Shown here one piece after another: positions 1-8,742 of a stretch of 64,000 nucleotides of DNA. The position numbers and the translations under genes were made by a program. Source of the stretch: Caenimonas sp. SL110 (GTDB taxonomy: Bacteria; Pseudomonadota; Gammaproteobacteria; Burkholderiales; Burkholderiaceae_C). The stretch's first letter is position 1. Each line of letters starts with the position of its first letter. The notes below the pieces were generated by a model. That model made no database searches, had not been told where the DNA came from, and saw only the letters and a list, made by a program, of their open reading frames with translations. The stretch lies in assembly GCF_001044395.1 (NCBI RefSeq), contig NZ_JANU01000023.1:62001-126000 (forward strand), read 5' to 3'.

Positions 1-185
1 TGCAAGTGGAGCATTACATCGATGCGTCGCCACTCTCGACAGGTCCTAAACGTTCCGCTGAATTCACCGCAACGCTTCATGCGTCCCGATGTCTGAATCG
101 GTGCGGCGAAAGGTCGCTTTTTGTCCTGTCGGCCTGCCTTGCGCCGCTCCTACCATCCGCGACCAACCACATGAAGGAGACAGGC

Positions 186-1334
186 ATGAGATCAACGATG
201 CGCGACGGACTGGTGACGGGGCTGCTGGCCGGACTTGTGGCTTGCGCCGCGCCGGCGTGGGCCGAAATCAGGATTGGCAGCGTGCTGTCCGTGACCGGCC
301 CGGCCGGCTTTCTGGGCACTCCCGAGAAGAAGACGCTGGAGATGTACGTCGAGCAGATCAATGCCAAAGGCGGCATCAAGGGCGAGAAGATCAAGCTGGT
401 CGTGTACGACGACGGCAGCAAGGCCGACCAGGCTCGCACGTTCGCCACGCGTCTGGTCGAAGACGACAAGGTCATCGCTGTCGTGGGTGGGACGTCGACC
501 GGCGCGTCACTCGCGATGCTGCCTGTGTTTGAAGAGGCAAAGACACCTTTCGTTTCGCTTTCGGGTGGCGTGCAGATCGTGGACCCGGTGCGCAAGTACA
601 CCTTCAAGCCGCCGCAGACCGACATCATGGCCTGCCAGAAAATCTTCGAGGACATGAAAAAGCGCAACATCACGCGCGTTGCCATGATCTACGGCACCGA
701 CGGATTCGCGATGTCGATGCGCGCCAGCTGCCAGAAAGCGCAGGGCGACTACGGCATCAAGATCGAGCACGAGGAAAGCTATGGCCCGAGCGATGCCGAC
801 GTCACGCCGCAGCTGGCGAACATCAAGAAGCTCGCCGGCATCCAGGCGGTGCTCAGCCCCGGCATCGGCCAGGGACCGGCCATCGTCACACGCAACTATC
901 GGCAGGTCGGTCTCACGCAACCCCTGTACCTGAGCCACGGCGCAGCGACGAATGGTTTCATTGAACTGGCAGGCCCGGCCGCAAACGGCGTGCGCATGCC
1001 AGGCCCCGCACTGCTGGTGGCCAACGAGCTTCCCAATTCGGACCCGCAAAAGAAGGTCCTTATCGACTACACCAGGGCCTATGAAGCCCACGCGAAGGAG
1101 CCGGTGTCCGCTTTCGGCGGCTACGCGTACGACGGCCTCTTCCTGCTGGTCGAGGCCATGCAGCGTGCAGGCACGACCAACCGCGATCGCATCCGCGACG
1201 AGATCGAGAAGACACGCAATTTCATGGGCACGGTCGGCTCCATCACCATGTCGCCGACCGATCACCTGGGCATCACGCTGGCCGCTTTCCGGATGATCGA
1301 GATCCGCGACGGCAAGTGGAAGCTGTCCGAGTGA
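186..1334 (+). CDS. Liv-type ABC transporter substrate-binding protein
   Basis: This is a 382-residue periplasmic solute receptor of the branched-chain amino acid/aromatic acid (LivK, Peripla_BP_6) type. A Sec signal peptide covers about residues 1-25, ending AWA before EIRIGSV. The mature part opens with the family pattern of a transport receptor (SVTGP, then VVYDDGSKAD). The start at 186 follows a clear AAGGAGA ribosome site at 173-179; an upstream in-frame ATG at 6 would precede the signal peptide and is less likely. It leads a livKHMGF set, with livH 13 bases downstream. The ligand is not readable from sequence; the downstream CoA ligase and beta-oxidation genes suggest an organic acid rather than an amino acid. 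Confidence 0.9.
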   Translation: MRSTMRDGLVTGLLAGLVACAAPAWAEIRIGSVLSVTGPAGFLGTPEKKTLEMYVEQINAKGGIKGEKIKLVVYDDGSKADQARTFATRLVEDDKVIAVVGGTSTGASLAMLPVFEEAKTPFVSLSGGVQIVDPVRKYTFKPPQTDIMACQKIFEDMKKRNITRVAMIYGTDGFAMSMRASCQKAQGDYGIKIEHEESYGPSDADVTPQLANIKKLAGIQAVLSPGIGQGPAIVTRNYRQVGLTQPLYLSHGAATNGFIELAGPAANGVRMPGPALLVANELPNSDPQKKVLIDYTRAYEAHAKEPVSAFGGYAYDGLFLLVEAMQRAGTTNRDRIRDEIEKTRNFMGTVGSITMSPTDHLGITLAAFRMIEIRDGKWKLSE

Positions 1335-1347
1335 CCACGGCCACACC

Positions 1348-2220
1348 ATGAGCGAACTGCTGCAGTTCACGCTGTCGGGCCTGACCATGGGCGCGATCTA
1401 CGCCCTGGTCGCCATCGGCTTCGTGCTGATCTACAACGTCAGTGAAGTGGTGAACTTCGCGCAAGGCGAATTCGTGATGATCGGCGGCATGGTTGCGGCC
1501 TTTGCGTTCAAGGCTGGCGTGCCGCTGCCCTGGGCGGCCGCCATGGCTGTCGCGGCCGCAACCTTGATCGGGCTGGCGTTGCACGCATTTGCGGTGCGAC
1601 CGGCAGGCAATGCGTCCATCGTCACGCTGATCATCATCACCATCGGTGCATCCATCTTCATTCGCGGTGTGGCGTCTGTCGTCTTCGACAAGAGCATCCA
1701 CAAGCTGCCGGAGTTCGTACCTGGCGGGACCTTGCGATTTGCCGGTGCGACGGTGCAGGCGCAAAGCCTGCTGGTGCTCGCCGGGGTGGCGGTGATCGTC
1801 GGCTGCCTGTGGCTCTTCCTGGCCCGGACGCTCCCCGGCAAGGCGATTCTTGCGACATCCGCCAGTCCGCTCGGTGCGCGGCTGTCGGGCATCAACACAT
1901 CATTGGCCGTTGCTGCATGTTTCGCGGTATCGGGTGCTATCGGGGCCATCGGCGGCGTCCTGATCACGCCAGTGGCGTTGACGGCGTACGACGTGGGTGC
2001 GCCGCTTGCGCTCAAGGGCTTCACTGCCGCAGTGCTGGGCGGACTCGGCAATCCGCTGGGCGCGGTTGTCGGGGGCCTGTTGCTCGGCTTGCTCGAAGCA
2101 TTCGGCGCGGGTTTCATTTCTTCCCTGTACAAGGACGCGATCGCTTTCGTCGTTCTTTTGCTGGTCCTGATGTTCATGCCGCGCGGCCTGTTCGCAGCGG
2201 CGCGAGTGGAGCGTGTATGA
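1348..2220 (+). CDS. livH: Liv ABC transporter permease LivH
   Basis: This 290-residue inner-membrane permease is almost wholly hydrophobic, with about eight membrane segments. It carries the LivH hallmarks: MGAIYALVAIGFVLIYNVSEVVNFAQGEF near the N-terminus (residues about 13-41), and AVLGGLGNPLGAVVGG in the C-terminal half, which is the coupling region to the ATPase. Its length is normal for the family. It is the second gene of the first Liv operon and its stop overlaps the start of livM by four bases (ATGA). Confidence 0.92.
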   Translation: MSELLQFTLSGLTMGAIYALVAIGFVLIYNVSEVVNFAQGEFVMIGGMVAAFAFKAGVPLPWAAAMAVAAATLIGLALHAFAVRPAGNASIVTLIIITIGASIFIRGVASVVFDKSIHKLPEFVPGGTLRFAGATVQAQSLLVLAGVAVIVGCLWLFLARTLPGKAILATSASPLGARLSGINTSLAVAACFAVSGAIGAIGGVLITPVALTAYDVGAPLALKGFTAAVLGGLGNPLGAVVGGLLLGLLEAFGAGFISSLYKDAIAFVVLLLVLMFMPRGLFAAARVERV

Positions 2221-3218
2221 GCCTGCAATCCATGACTGACACCCTGCCACCACCGGGGGTGCGTCCATCGAACTGGTTGCGGCGGCTGGAACCCCGGTTT
2301 CGCGGCGTGCTGCTGCTTGCCGTGGTCGTTTGCGTGCTGCCGCTGGTGCTGGACAACAGCTTTCATCTGAGGATCGCGGCGCTGGTGTTCATATTTGCCT
2401 TTGCGACGCTCGGGCTCAATGTACTGATGGGCTTTGCAGGGCTCGTGAGCCTGGGGCATGCGGGCTTCCTGGCCATTGGTGCCTACGCCGTTGCGATCGG
2501 CCCGGCGCGATACGCAGTGCCTTCGTGGCTCGCCCTGATTGTCGGTGTCGTCATGGCGTGCCTGCTTGCGTTTGTCGTCGGGCGTCCGATCCTGCGCCTG
2601 AAGGGGCACTACTTTGCAGTGGCAACGCTGGGCCTGGGACTGCTCATCGCCATGTTCGTGACCAACGAAGCACACCTGACCGGTGGGCCCGACGGAATGG
2701 CTGTGCAACGCCTCACCATGTTCGGCTGGACCCTGCGCGGCACCATGCCGTGGTACTGGACCAGCGCAGGGGCTCTGGTGCTCGCGGCGTGGGCTATTGC
2801 CAATCTGATAGGCAGTCCATCGGGCCGCGCGCTGCGCGCGATCCATGACAGCGAGGTCGCCGCTGATGTGCTTGGAATCGACGTGGCGCGCTACAAGCTG
2901 GCGGCCTTCGTGCTGTCCGCCGGTATGGCCGCCCTGGCCGGGGCCATGCTGGCACTGTTCGACGGACACGTCACGCCGGTGACCGCGGGCTTCCTGCGAT
3001 CGGTGGAGTTCGTGACCATGGCTGTGCTGGGTGGCCTCGGCTCCATCCTGGGCAGCGTCGTCGGTGCGGCCGTGCTGGTGATTCTTCCGCAGGCACTCGT
3101 TGCGTTCCACGACTACGAGCACATCGTGCTGGGCCTGTTGATGATGCTGTTCATGATCTTCCTGCGATCAGGCATCGTGCCCGCGATCGCGTCGCGCTTC
3201 GGCTGGAGGGACTTGTGA
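2217..3218 (+). CDS. livM: Liv ABC transporter permease LivM
   Basis: This 333-residue membrane permease is the partner of LivH. The family blocks are visible: FATLGLNVLMGFAGLVSLGHAGF (about residues 61-83), then LRAIHDSEVAADVLGIDVARYK, and the late AVLGGLGSILGSVVGAA loop. The start at 2217 is chosen because its ATGA overlaps the livH stop; an open frame reaches back to 1809 but only as read-through antiphase sequence inside livH. Translation is probably coupled to livH. Confidence 0.92.
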   Translation: MSLQSMTDTLPPPGVRPSNWLRRLEPRFRGVLLLAVVVCVLPLVLDNSFHLRIAALVFIFAFATLGLNVLMGFAGLVSLGHAGFLAIGAYAVAIGPARYAVPSWLALIVGVVMACLLAFVVGRPILRLKGHYFAVATLGLGLLIAMFVTNEAHLTGGPDGMAVQRLTMFGWTLRGTMPWYWTSAGALVLAAWAIANLIGSPSGRALRAIHDSEVAADVLGIDVARYKLAAFVLSAGMAALAGAMLALFDGHVTPVTAGFLRSVEFVTMAVLGGLGSILGSVVGAAVLVILPQALVAFHDYEHIVLGLLMMLFMIFLRSGIVPAIASRFGWRDL

Positions 3219-3997
3219 ACCTGCTGTCTGTCGAAGGCATCGGCGTGGATTTCGGCGGCGTCAAGGCGCTGGATGGGATCTCGCTGGACGTGCGCAAGGG
3301 CGAAGTGTTTTCGCTGATCGGGCCCAATGGGGCGGGCAAGACGACGCTCTTCAATGTGATCACCGGCGTGTACAAGCCCCAGCGTGGGGCGATTCGTCTC
3401 CTGGGTGCGGATGTGACCGGATTTGCGCCGTGGAAGCTCGCGCGTGCCGGCATGTCCAGGACATTCCAGAACCTGCAGATCTTCGGCCGCATGACGGCGA
3501 TCGAAAACGTGATGGTCGGCCGCCATCGGCATGAGGGTCGCAACTTCCTGGCGAACCTGTTCACGCTGCCTTCGGTGCTTGCGCAGAACGCGCAGACGAC
3601 GCGAAGCGCTCGCGAGTACCTGCATGAAGTGGGGCTTTCCCACACGGCTGATCGTCCGGCAGCAAGCCTGCCCTACGGCGAACTCAAGCGCCTGGAGATC
3701 GCCCGCGCCCTGGCCACGGAGCCGACTGTGCTGTTGCTGGACGAACCCGCAGCAGGCTGCAACCCGGCAGAGACCGATTCGCTGGCCTCGACGATTCGCG
3801 GCATCGCCGATCGCGGTGTGACGGTGGTGCTGATCGAGCACGACATGAAACTGGTGATGCGCATTTCGGACCGCATCCACGTTCTCAACCAGGGCCGCAG
3901 TCTCGCAGAGGGCCGTGGTGAAGAGATCATGCGCCGCCCCGAGGTGATCGCCGCATACCTGGGCGACCACGGAAGCCGGGAGGCCCTGCGTGCTTGA
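3215..3997 (+). CDS. livG: Liv ABC transporter ATPase LivG
   Basis: This 260-residue ABC ATPase has a Walker A GPNGAGKT at about residues 36-43, the LivG feature SRTFQNLQIFGRMTAIENVMVGRH, a signature region reading LPYGELKRLEIARAL, and Walker B LLLLDEP followed by AAGCNP. LivG proteins usually have AAGMNP here. It starts with GTG overlapping the livM stop (GTGA at 3215-3218). With LivF it powers the LivHM permease from the cytoplasmic side. Confidence 0.92.
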   Translation: MNLLSVEGIGVDFGGVKALDGISLDVRKGEVFSLIGPNGAGKTTLFNVITGVYKPQRGAIRLLGADVTGFAPWKLARAGMSRTFQNLQIFGRMTAIENVMVGRHRHEGRNFLANLFTLPSVLAQNAQTTRSAREYLHEVGLSHTADRPAASLPYGELKRLEIARALATEPTVLLLDEPAAGCNPAETDSLASTIRGIADRGVTVVLIEHDMKLVMRISDRIHVLNQGRSLAEGRGEEIMRRPEVIAAYLGDHGSREALRA

Positions 3998-4730
3998 AGT
4001 CCATCAACTGGCCAGCGCCTACGGGCGCATCGAGGTGCTGCACGGCATCGACCTGCATGTGGCGCGAGGAGAAATTGTCACCATCGTCGGCAGCAATGGA
4101 GCGGGCAAGACGACCTTGCTGCGCGCGCTGTCGGGCGTGCAGCCGATGCGCGCAGGCCGCATCGTGTTCGAGGGTCGCCAGATCGAAAAGGACGCGGCCC
4201 ACCGTCGCGTTCAGCTGGGTCTGGCGCAAGTGCCCGAGGGCCGTCATGTCTTTGCACCACTGTCGGTGCAGGACAACCTCCTGCTGGGCGGATGGACCCG
4301 ACCGGCGGCGGATCGGCGCCGCGAGATCGAGGGTGTGTACGAGCTGTTTCCCGCATTGGCAGAGCGCCGCACGCAACATGCGGGTTCGCTGTCGGGCGGG
4401 CAGCAGCAGATGCTGGCCATCGGCCGCGCGCTGATGTCGCAGCCCCGCCTGCTGCTGCTCGACGAGCCTTCGATGGGGCTTGCACCTGTGCTGGTGGACC
4501 AGATCTTTGCGCTCTTGCCTCGCCTGAAAGCGCGAGGCCTGACGGTGCTGGTCGTGGAGCAAAACGCATACGCCGCGCTTGCGGCAGCCGACCGCGGCTA
4601 CGTCATGGAGACAGGCCGGATCGTCGCCAGCGGAGCCGCGAGCGAACTGATGCACGACCCGAGTGTGCGTGAGGCGTATCTCGGCCTTGCCGCCGAACCG
4701 GCTGCGCCGCTTGCAGGCGCGGTTGCGTGA
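3990..4730 (+). CDS. livF: Liv ABC transporter ATPase LivF
   Basis: This 246-residue ABC ATPase is the second of the pair. Walker A GSNGAGKT lies at residues 34-41, the LivF-specific LAQVPEGRHVFAPLSVQDNL segment is near residue 75, the signature is LSGGQQQMLAIGRAL, and Walker B is LLLLDEPSMGLAP. It begins with GTG at 3990 and overlaps livG by eight bases. It closes the transporter part of the run; an 81-base gap separates it from the dehydratase gene, so an extra promoter there is possible. Confidence 0.92.
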   Translation: MLEVHQLASAYGRIEVLHGIDLHVARGEIVTIVGSNGAGKTTLLRALSGVQPMRAGRIVFEGRQIEKDAAHRRVQLGLAQVPEGRHVFAPLSVQDNLLLGGWTRPAADRRREIEGVYELFPALAERRTQHAGSLSGGQQQMLAIGRALMSQPRLLLLDEPSMGLAPVLVDQIFALLPRLKARGLTVLVVEQNAYAALAAADRGYVMETGRIVASGAASELMHDPSVREAYLGLAAEPAAPLAGAVA

Positions 4731-4811
4731 TCTCGATTGAGCGAATGGGACCTGCCGCCTGAAGGGGCGACTGGGCACCATCGCTGTTGTGATGACCTTG
4801 AAGGAGACCCC

Positions 4812-6344
4812 ATGAATGACGTTTCGGATACGCGCCACCTGACGGCTGCGACCAGGGAAGAATCGGCGCAGGCTCGCTGGGCCCGCTTCAAGCCAATCGT
4901 GACAGGCCAGGACTATCTGGACAGCCTGCGCGGCCGCAACATCACCTGCTACCTCTTCGGTGAAAACGTCGCCGAGCCGGTGGACCACCCGGTGATCCGG
5001 CCTTCCATGAATGCGCTCAAGGCCACCTACGACCTGGCCGTTGAAGACCCGGAGATGGCCACTGCACATTCGCCGCTCATCAATGCCCGGGTCAGCCGCT
5101 TCCTGCACATCGTTGAAAGCCCGCAGGACCTGGTGAAGAAAAACAAGATGCAGCGCCGCATGGGGCAGATCACCGGCACCTGCTTCCAGCGTTGCGCGGG
5201 CCTGGACACCATCAGCGTGCTGCACTCGATCACCTTCGACATCGACGCAAAGCACGGCACCCGCTATCACCAGCGCTATCTCGCGTGGCTGAAGCTCGCG
5301 CAGACCAACAACATCATCGTCGGCGCGGGCATGACCGACCCGAAGGGCGACCGCAGCAAGCGACCCCACGAGCAGGAAGACCCGGACCTCTTCATGCACG
5401 TGGTTCGGCGGACGGAGCAGGGCCTGTATGTACGCGGTGCCAAGGCGCACATGACGGGTGGGTTGAATTCGCACTGGATCTGCGTCATGCCGACGATGAA
5501 CCTGGGCGAAAAGGACAAGGACTATGCGGTCGTCGGCATGGTGCCTGCCGATGCAGCCGGACTGACCTTCATCTACGGCCGGCAGTCATGCGACACCCGC
5601 GCCCTTGAGAAAGGCACGATCGACCAGGGCAACGCAACCTATGGCGGGCAGGAGACGCTGGTCATCTTTGACGACGTGTTCATCCCCTGGGAACACGTGC
5701 TGATGGACGGTGAGTACGAGTTCGCGCAGGAGATGGTGACGCGGTTCACCGCCTACCACCGCGCGAGCTACGTGTGCAAGACCGGCCTGGGTGACGTGAT
5801 GGTGGGCGCTGCTGCTGCGATTGCCGAATACAACGGCGCCGATGGCGCATCGCACGTCAAGGACAAGCTGGTGGAGATGACCCACCTGAACGAAACGATC
5901 TACTCGTCAGGCGTCGCGTCGTCGCACGAAGCCACGCAGCTTGCTTCGGGCATCTTCATGAATGACGCCATGCTGGCCAATGTGTGCAAGCACAACGTCA
6001 CGCGCTTTCCCTACGAGATCTCGCGTCTTGCGCAGGACCTTGCAGGCGGCCTGATGGTGACCCTGCCGTCGCAAGACGACTTCGAACACAGTGTCGCAGG
6101 CCCGCTGCTCGAGAAGTATTTCAAGGGTCGCGCCGAAGTTCCGGTGGAGCATCGCGTGCGGATGCTGCGCCTGATCGAGAACATGACACTCGGGCGCAAC
6201 GCCGTGGGTTATCTGACGGAATCCATGCACGGCGCGGGATCGCCGCAGGCCCAGCGAATCCAGATCCTGCGGGGCATGGATGTGGAGAAAAAGAAGAACT
6301 ACGCCCGCAAGCTCGCGGCCATTCCGGTCAAGGTGATCTCGTGA
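4812..6344 (+). CDS. 4-hydroxybutyryl-CoA dehydratase/HpaB-superfamily dehydratase
   Basis: This 510-residue flavoprotein belongs to the 4-hydroxyphenylacetate 3-hydroxylase (HpaB) superfamily. It carries the pattern of 4-hydroxybutyryl-CoA dehydratase (AbfD) rather than the monooxygenase: C124-x3-C128 in GTCFQRCAG, then H316 and C322 in AYHRASYVCKTG. In AbfD these positions (C99, C103, H292, C299) bind a [4Fe-4S] cluster beside FAD. The spacing is close, with one residue fewer between His and the last Cys. An AAGGAGA site precedes the ATG at 4812; the earlier in-frame start at 4737 lacks a site. It overlaps the CoA ligase by a GTGA. By family, it should dehydrate or isomerise a 4-hydroxyacyl-CoA, probably one made by the next gene. 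A monooxygenase role is the alternative. Confidence 0.75.
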   Translation: MNDVSDTRHLTAATREESAQARWARFKPIVTGQDYLDSLRGRNITCYLFGENVAEPVDHPVIRPSMNALKATYDLAVEDPEMATAHSPLINARVSRFLHIVESPQDLVKKNKMQRRMGQITGTCFQRCAGLDTISVLHSITFDIDAKHGTRYHQRYLAWLKLAQTNNIIVGAGMTDPKGDRSKRPHEQEDPDLFMHVVRRTEQGLYVRGAKAHMTGGLNSHWICVMPTMNLGEKDKDYAVVGMVPADAAGLTFIYGRQSCDTRALEKGTIDQGNATYGGQETLVIFDDVFIPWEHVLMDGEYEFAQEMVTRFTAYHRASYVCKTGLGDVMVGAAAAIAEYNGADGASHVKDKLVEMTHLNETIYSSGVASSHEATQLASGIFMNDAMLANVCKHNVTRFPYEISRLAQDLAGGLMVTLPSQDDFEHSVAGPLLEKYFKGRAEVPVEHRVRMLRLIENMTLGRNAVGYLTESMHGAGSPQAQRIQILRGMDVEKKKNYARKLAAIPVKVIS

Positions 6345-7660
6345 GTGCAGTGCTGGAGATGAAGTCACCGCGGGTGAGGCCCGAAGGACTGGAGCCGATC
6401 GAGACCGCCAGCGTCGATGAGCTTCGCGCGCTCCAGTTGCAGCGCCTGAAAAAGTCGCTGCGGCATGCCTATGACAACATGGCGCCCTATCGCACCAAGT
6501 GCGAGGCGCAGGGTGTGCACCCGGACGACCTGGGCAGCCTGGCCGACCTGGCGAAGTTTCCGTTCACGACCAAGCAGGACTTTCGCGACAACTACCCGTT
6601 CGGCATGTTCGCCGTGCCGACCGAGCAGCTCTCGCGCATCCATGCATCGAGTGGCACGACCGGCAAGCCGGTGGTGGTCGGCTATACCGCGAAAGACATA
6701 GACACGTGGGCGAATCTTGTCGCACGCACCCTGCGCGCCGCTGGCGTTCACCGTGGTGACAAGGTCCATGTGGCCTACGGCTACGGCCTGTTCACAGGTG
6801 GCCTGGGTTCTCATTACGGCGCCGAGCGCCTGGGCTGCACGGTGATTCCGATGTCCGGAGGCCAGACCGAAAAGCAGGTCCAGATGATCTGCGACTTCGA
6901 TCCCGACATCATCATGGTGACGCCGTCATACCTGCTCAACATTGCCGATGCGATGGAGCGCCAGCGTATCGATACCTCTCGGCTGCGCCTGCGTGCTGCT
7001 GTCGTTGGCGCAGAGCCCTGGACCGAATCGATGCGGCTTGAAATCAATGGCCGCATGAACCTGCGCGCGCTCGATACCTACGGCCTGTCCGAAATCATCG
7101 GCCCGGGCGTGGCGCAGGAATGCATCGAGACCGAAGACGGCCCGACCCTTTGGGAAGACCACTTCTATCCTGAAGTCATCGACCCCGAAACCGGCGAGGT
7201 GCTGCCCGAGGGTAGTGAAGGCGAGCTGGTGCTGACCTGCCTGACCAAGGAGGCGCTTCCCACCATCCGCTACCGCACACGCGACCTCACACGGCTCTTG
7301 CCCGGCACCGCGCGGACCATGCGCCGGCTCGGCAAGGTCATGGCCCGCTCGGACGACATGCTGATCGTGCGCGGCGTGAACATGTTCCCCTCGCAGATCG
7401 AGGAGCAACTGCTTGCGGTGCATCAACTTGCCCCGCATTTCCAGCTGGAGCTCATGCGGGACGGCTCGCTCGACCAGGTCAAGGTATTTGTGGAGCCGCG
7501 CGTGGTCGGTGACAAACCCATCGCCGCCGGCGCCGAACTCGCGCGCCGCATCAAGGCCCATGTCGGCGTCTCTGTCCACGTCGAAGTCCTGGGCTGCGGC
7601 GAGGTGCCGCGCTCGGAAGGCAAGGCTGTACGGGTGATCGACCACCGCACCCGCAACTGA
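6341..7660 (+). CDS. Phenylacetate-CoA ligase-like enzyme (PaaK family)
   Basis: This 439-residue ANL-superfamily ligase activates an aromatic or related carboxylic acid to its CoA thioester using ATP. The PaaK layout is clear: N-terminal LQLQRLKKSLRHAYDNMAPYR, the phosphate-binding loop ASSGTTGKPVVVGYT (about residue 108), the adenylate motif DTYGLSEIIGPG, and the C-terminal RSDDMLIVRGVNMFPSQIE hinge. The length matches PaaK (about 430-440). The GTG start at 6341 forms a GTGA overlap with the dehydratase; ATG at 6359 is an alternative. Without paa ring-epoxidase genes nearby, phenylacetate itself is not a safe substrate guess. Confidence 0.85.
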   Translation: MSAVLEMKSPRVRPEGLEPIETASVDELRALQLQRLKKSLRHAYDNMAPYRTKCEAQGVHPDDLGSLADLAKFPFTTKQDFRDNYPFGMFAVPTEQLSRIHASSGTTGKPVVVGYTAKDIDTWANLVARTLRAAGVHRGDKVHVAYGYGLFTGGLGSHYGAERLGCTVIPMSGGQTEKQVQMICDFDPDIIMVTPSYLLNIADAMERQRIDTSRLRLRAAVVGAEPWTESMRLEINGRMNLRALDTYGLSEIIGPGVAQECIETEDGPTLWEDHFYPEVIDPETGEVLPEGSEGELVLTCLTKEALPTIRYRTRDLTRLLPGTARTMRRLGKVMARSDDMLIVRGVNMFPSQIEEQLLAVHQLAPHFQLELMRDGSLDQVKVFVEPRVVGDKPIAAGAELARRIKAHVGVSVHVEVLGCGEVPRSEGKAVRVIDHRTRN

Positions 7661-7683
7661 AACAAAAACACTGGAGAAACCCC

Positions 7684-8742
7684 ATGAAACTCGAAACCCT
7701 GCTGCCCCTGGGTAAGGTCGACCCTGGGCTGCGTGCCCCCGAGAAAGCGCTGGAGATCGCCAAGGTCGCCAGCGATGCGAAGATCGTCGAGGAACTCGGC
7801 TACGACTCGCTGATGGTCGAGGAGACCAAGGACGATCCGTTCATCGTCATGGCGCTCGCGGCGCAAGCGACAACCACCCTGCAGCTTGGCACCGCGGTGG
7901 CCATTGCATTTCCGCGCAGCCCCACCATCACCGCGATGAGCGCCTGGACCTTGTCCAGGCTGTCGGGTGGCCGCTTCACGCTGGGACTGGGCACACAGGT
8001 CAAGGGTCACATCGAACGCCGTTATGGCATGCCGTGGCATCCCGCAGGTCCGTGGATCCGTGAATACATCAGCGCGGTGCGGGCGATCTGGGATTGCTGG
8101 CAAAACGGTACTGCGCTGGACATTCGCGGCGAGCACTACAACATCAACCTGATGGTTCCGCTGTTCAACCCGGGGCCGATTGATTTCCCCGTCATCCCGA
8201 TTCATCTGGCAGCCGTGAACACGGTGCTGTGCCAGGTCGCCGGCGAGGTTGCCGACGGCATCCGTCCGCACCCGGTCTGCTCGGCCGAATACATCGAGAA
8301 GGTCATGCTGCCGTCGGTGCGCGAGGGTGCGGCCAAGTCCGGGCGTGACCTCAAGGACTTCAAGGTCTCGATCAAGCCGCTGATCGCGACGGCGCCCGAT
8401 GAAGAGCAGCTGCAGAAAAAGATCGTGGATGTGCGGGCCCGTGTTGCGTTCTACGCCTCCACGCCCGCGTACGCGGCTGCATTCGAGTTCCACGGACTGG
8501 GTGACCTGGCCTCGCGCCTGAAGATCCTGTCGAAGGAGCAGCGCTGGGAAGAAATGCCTGCCTTCATCGATGACGATGTGCTGAACCTGTTCGCGACTGT
8601 CGGCACCTTCGACGTCATCGGCGACAAGTTGATCGCGCGCTACGGCAAGGTCGCGACCAATGCGGAGTTCAGCATCCCGATTTCCAGCGAGGCGGACATG
8701 GATACCTTGCGCGGCCTGATCCGGAAGATCCATGCCGCCTGA
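7684..8742 (+). CDS. LLM-class F420-dependent oxidoreductase
   Basis: This 352-residue luciferase-like (TIM-barrel) oxidoreductase resembles the actinobacterial group of F420-dependent LLM enzymes (TIGR03617-like). Supporting blocks are LGTAVAIAFPRSPTITAMSAWTLSRLSGGRFTLGLGTQVKGHIERRYGMPW in the first half and VAGEVADGIRPHPVCSAEYI in the second. It probably transfers hydride between F420 and an acyl-CoA or related intermediate. Linkage to fbiC, npdG, cofE and cofD in the same run supports F420 rather than FMN as cofactor. A ribosome site (CTGGAGAAAC) precedes the ATG, and the end overlaps the thiolase by 11 bases. Confidence 0.85.
   Translation: MKLETLLPLGKVDPGLRAPEKALEIAKVASDAKIVEELGYDSLMVEETKDDPFIVMALAAQATTTLQLGTAVAIAFPRSPTITAMSAWTLSRLSGGRFTLGLGTQVKGHIERRYGMPWHPAGPWIREYISAVRAIWDCWQNGTALDIRGEHYNINLMVPLFNPGPIDFPVIPIHLAAVNTVLCQVAGEVADGIRPHPVCSAEYIEKVMLPSVREGAAKSGRDLKDFKVSIKPLIATAPDEEQLQKKIVDVRARVAFYASTPAYAAAFEFHGLGDLASRLKILSKEQRWEEMPAFIDDDVLNLFATVGTFDVIGDKLIARYGKVATNAEFSIPISSEADMDTLRGLIRKIHAA

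Noticed and set aside
1431-3122. Minus-strand open frame (563 codons) opposite livH/livM
   Set aside because: Low-complexity Arg/His/Gln sequence and no ribosome site; livH and livM are certain.
4812-6344. 4-hydroxyphenylacetate 3-monooxygenase (HpaB) call
   Set aside because: The four Fe-S ligand positions fit the dehydratase branch better, and no HpaC-type flavin reductase is nearby.
6341-7660. Phenylacetate (paa) catabolic operon
   Set aside because: A PaaK-like ligase is present but paaABCDE epoxidase genes are not, so phenylacetate degradation is not supported here.
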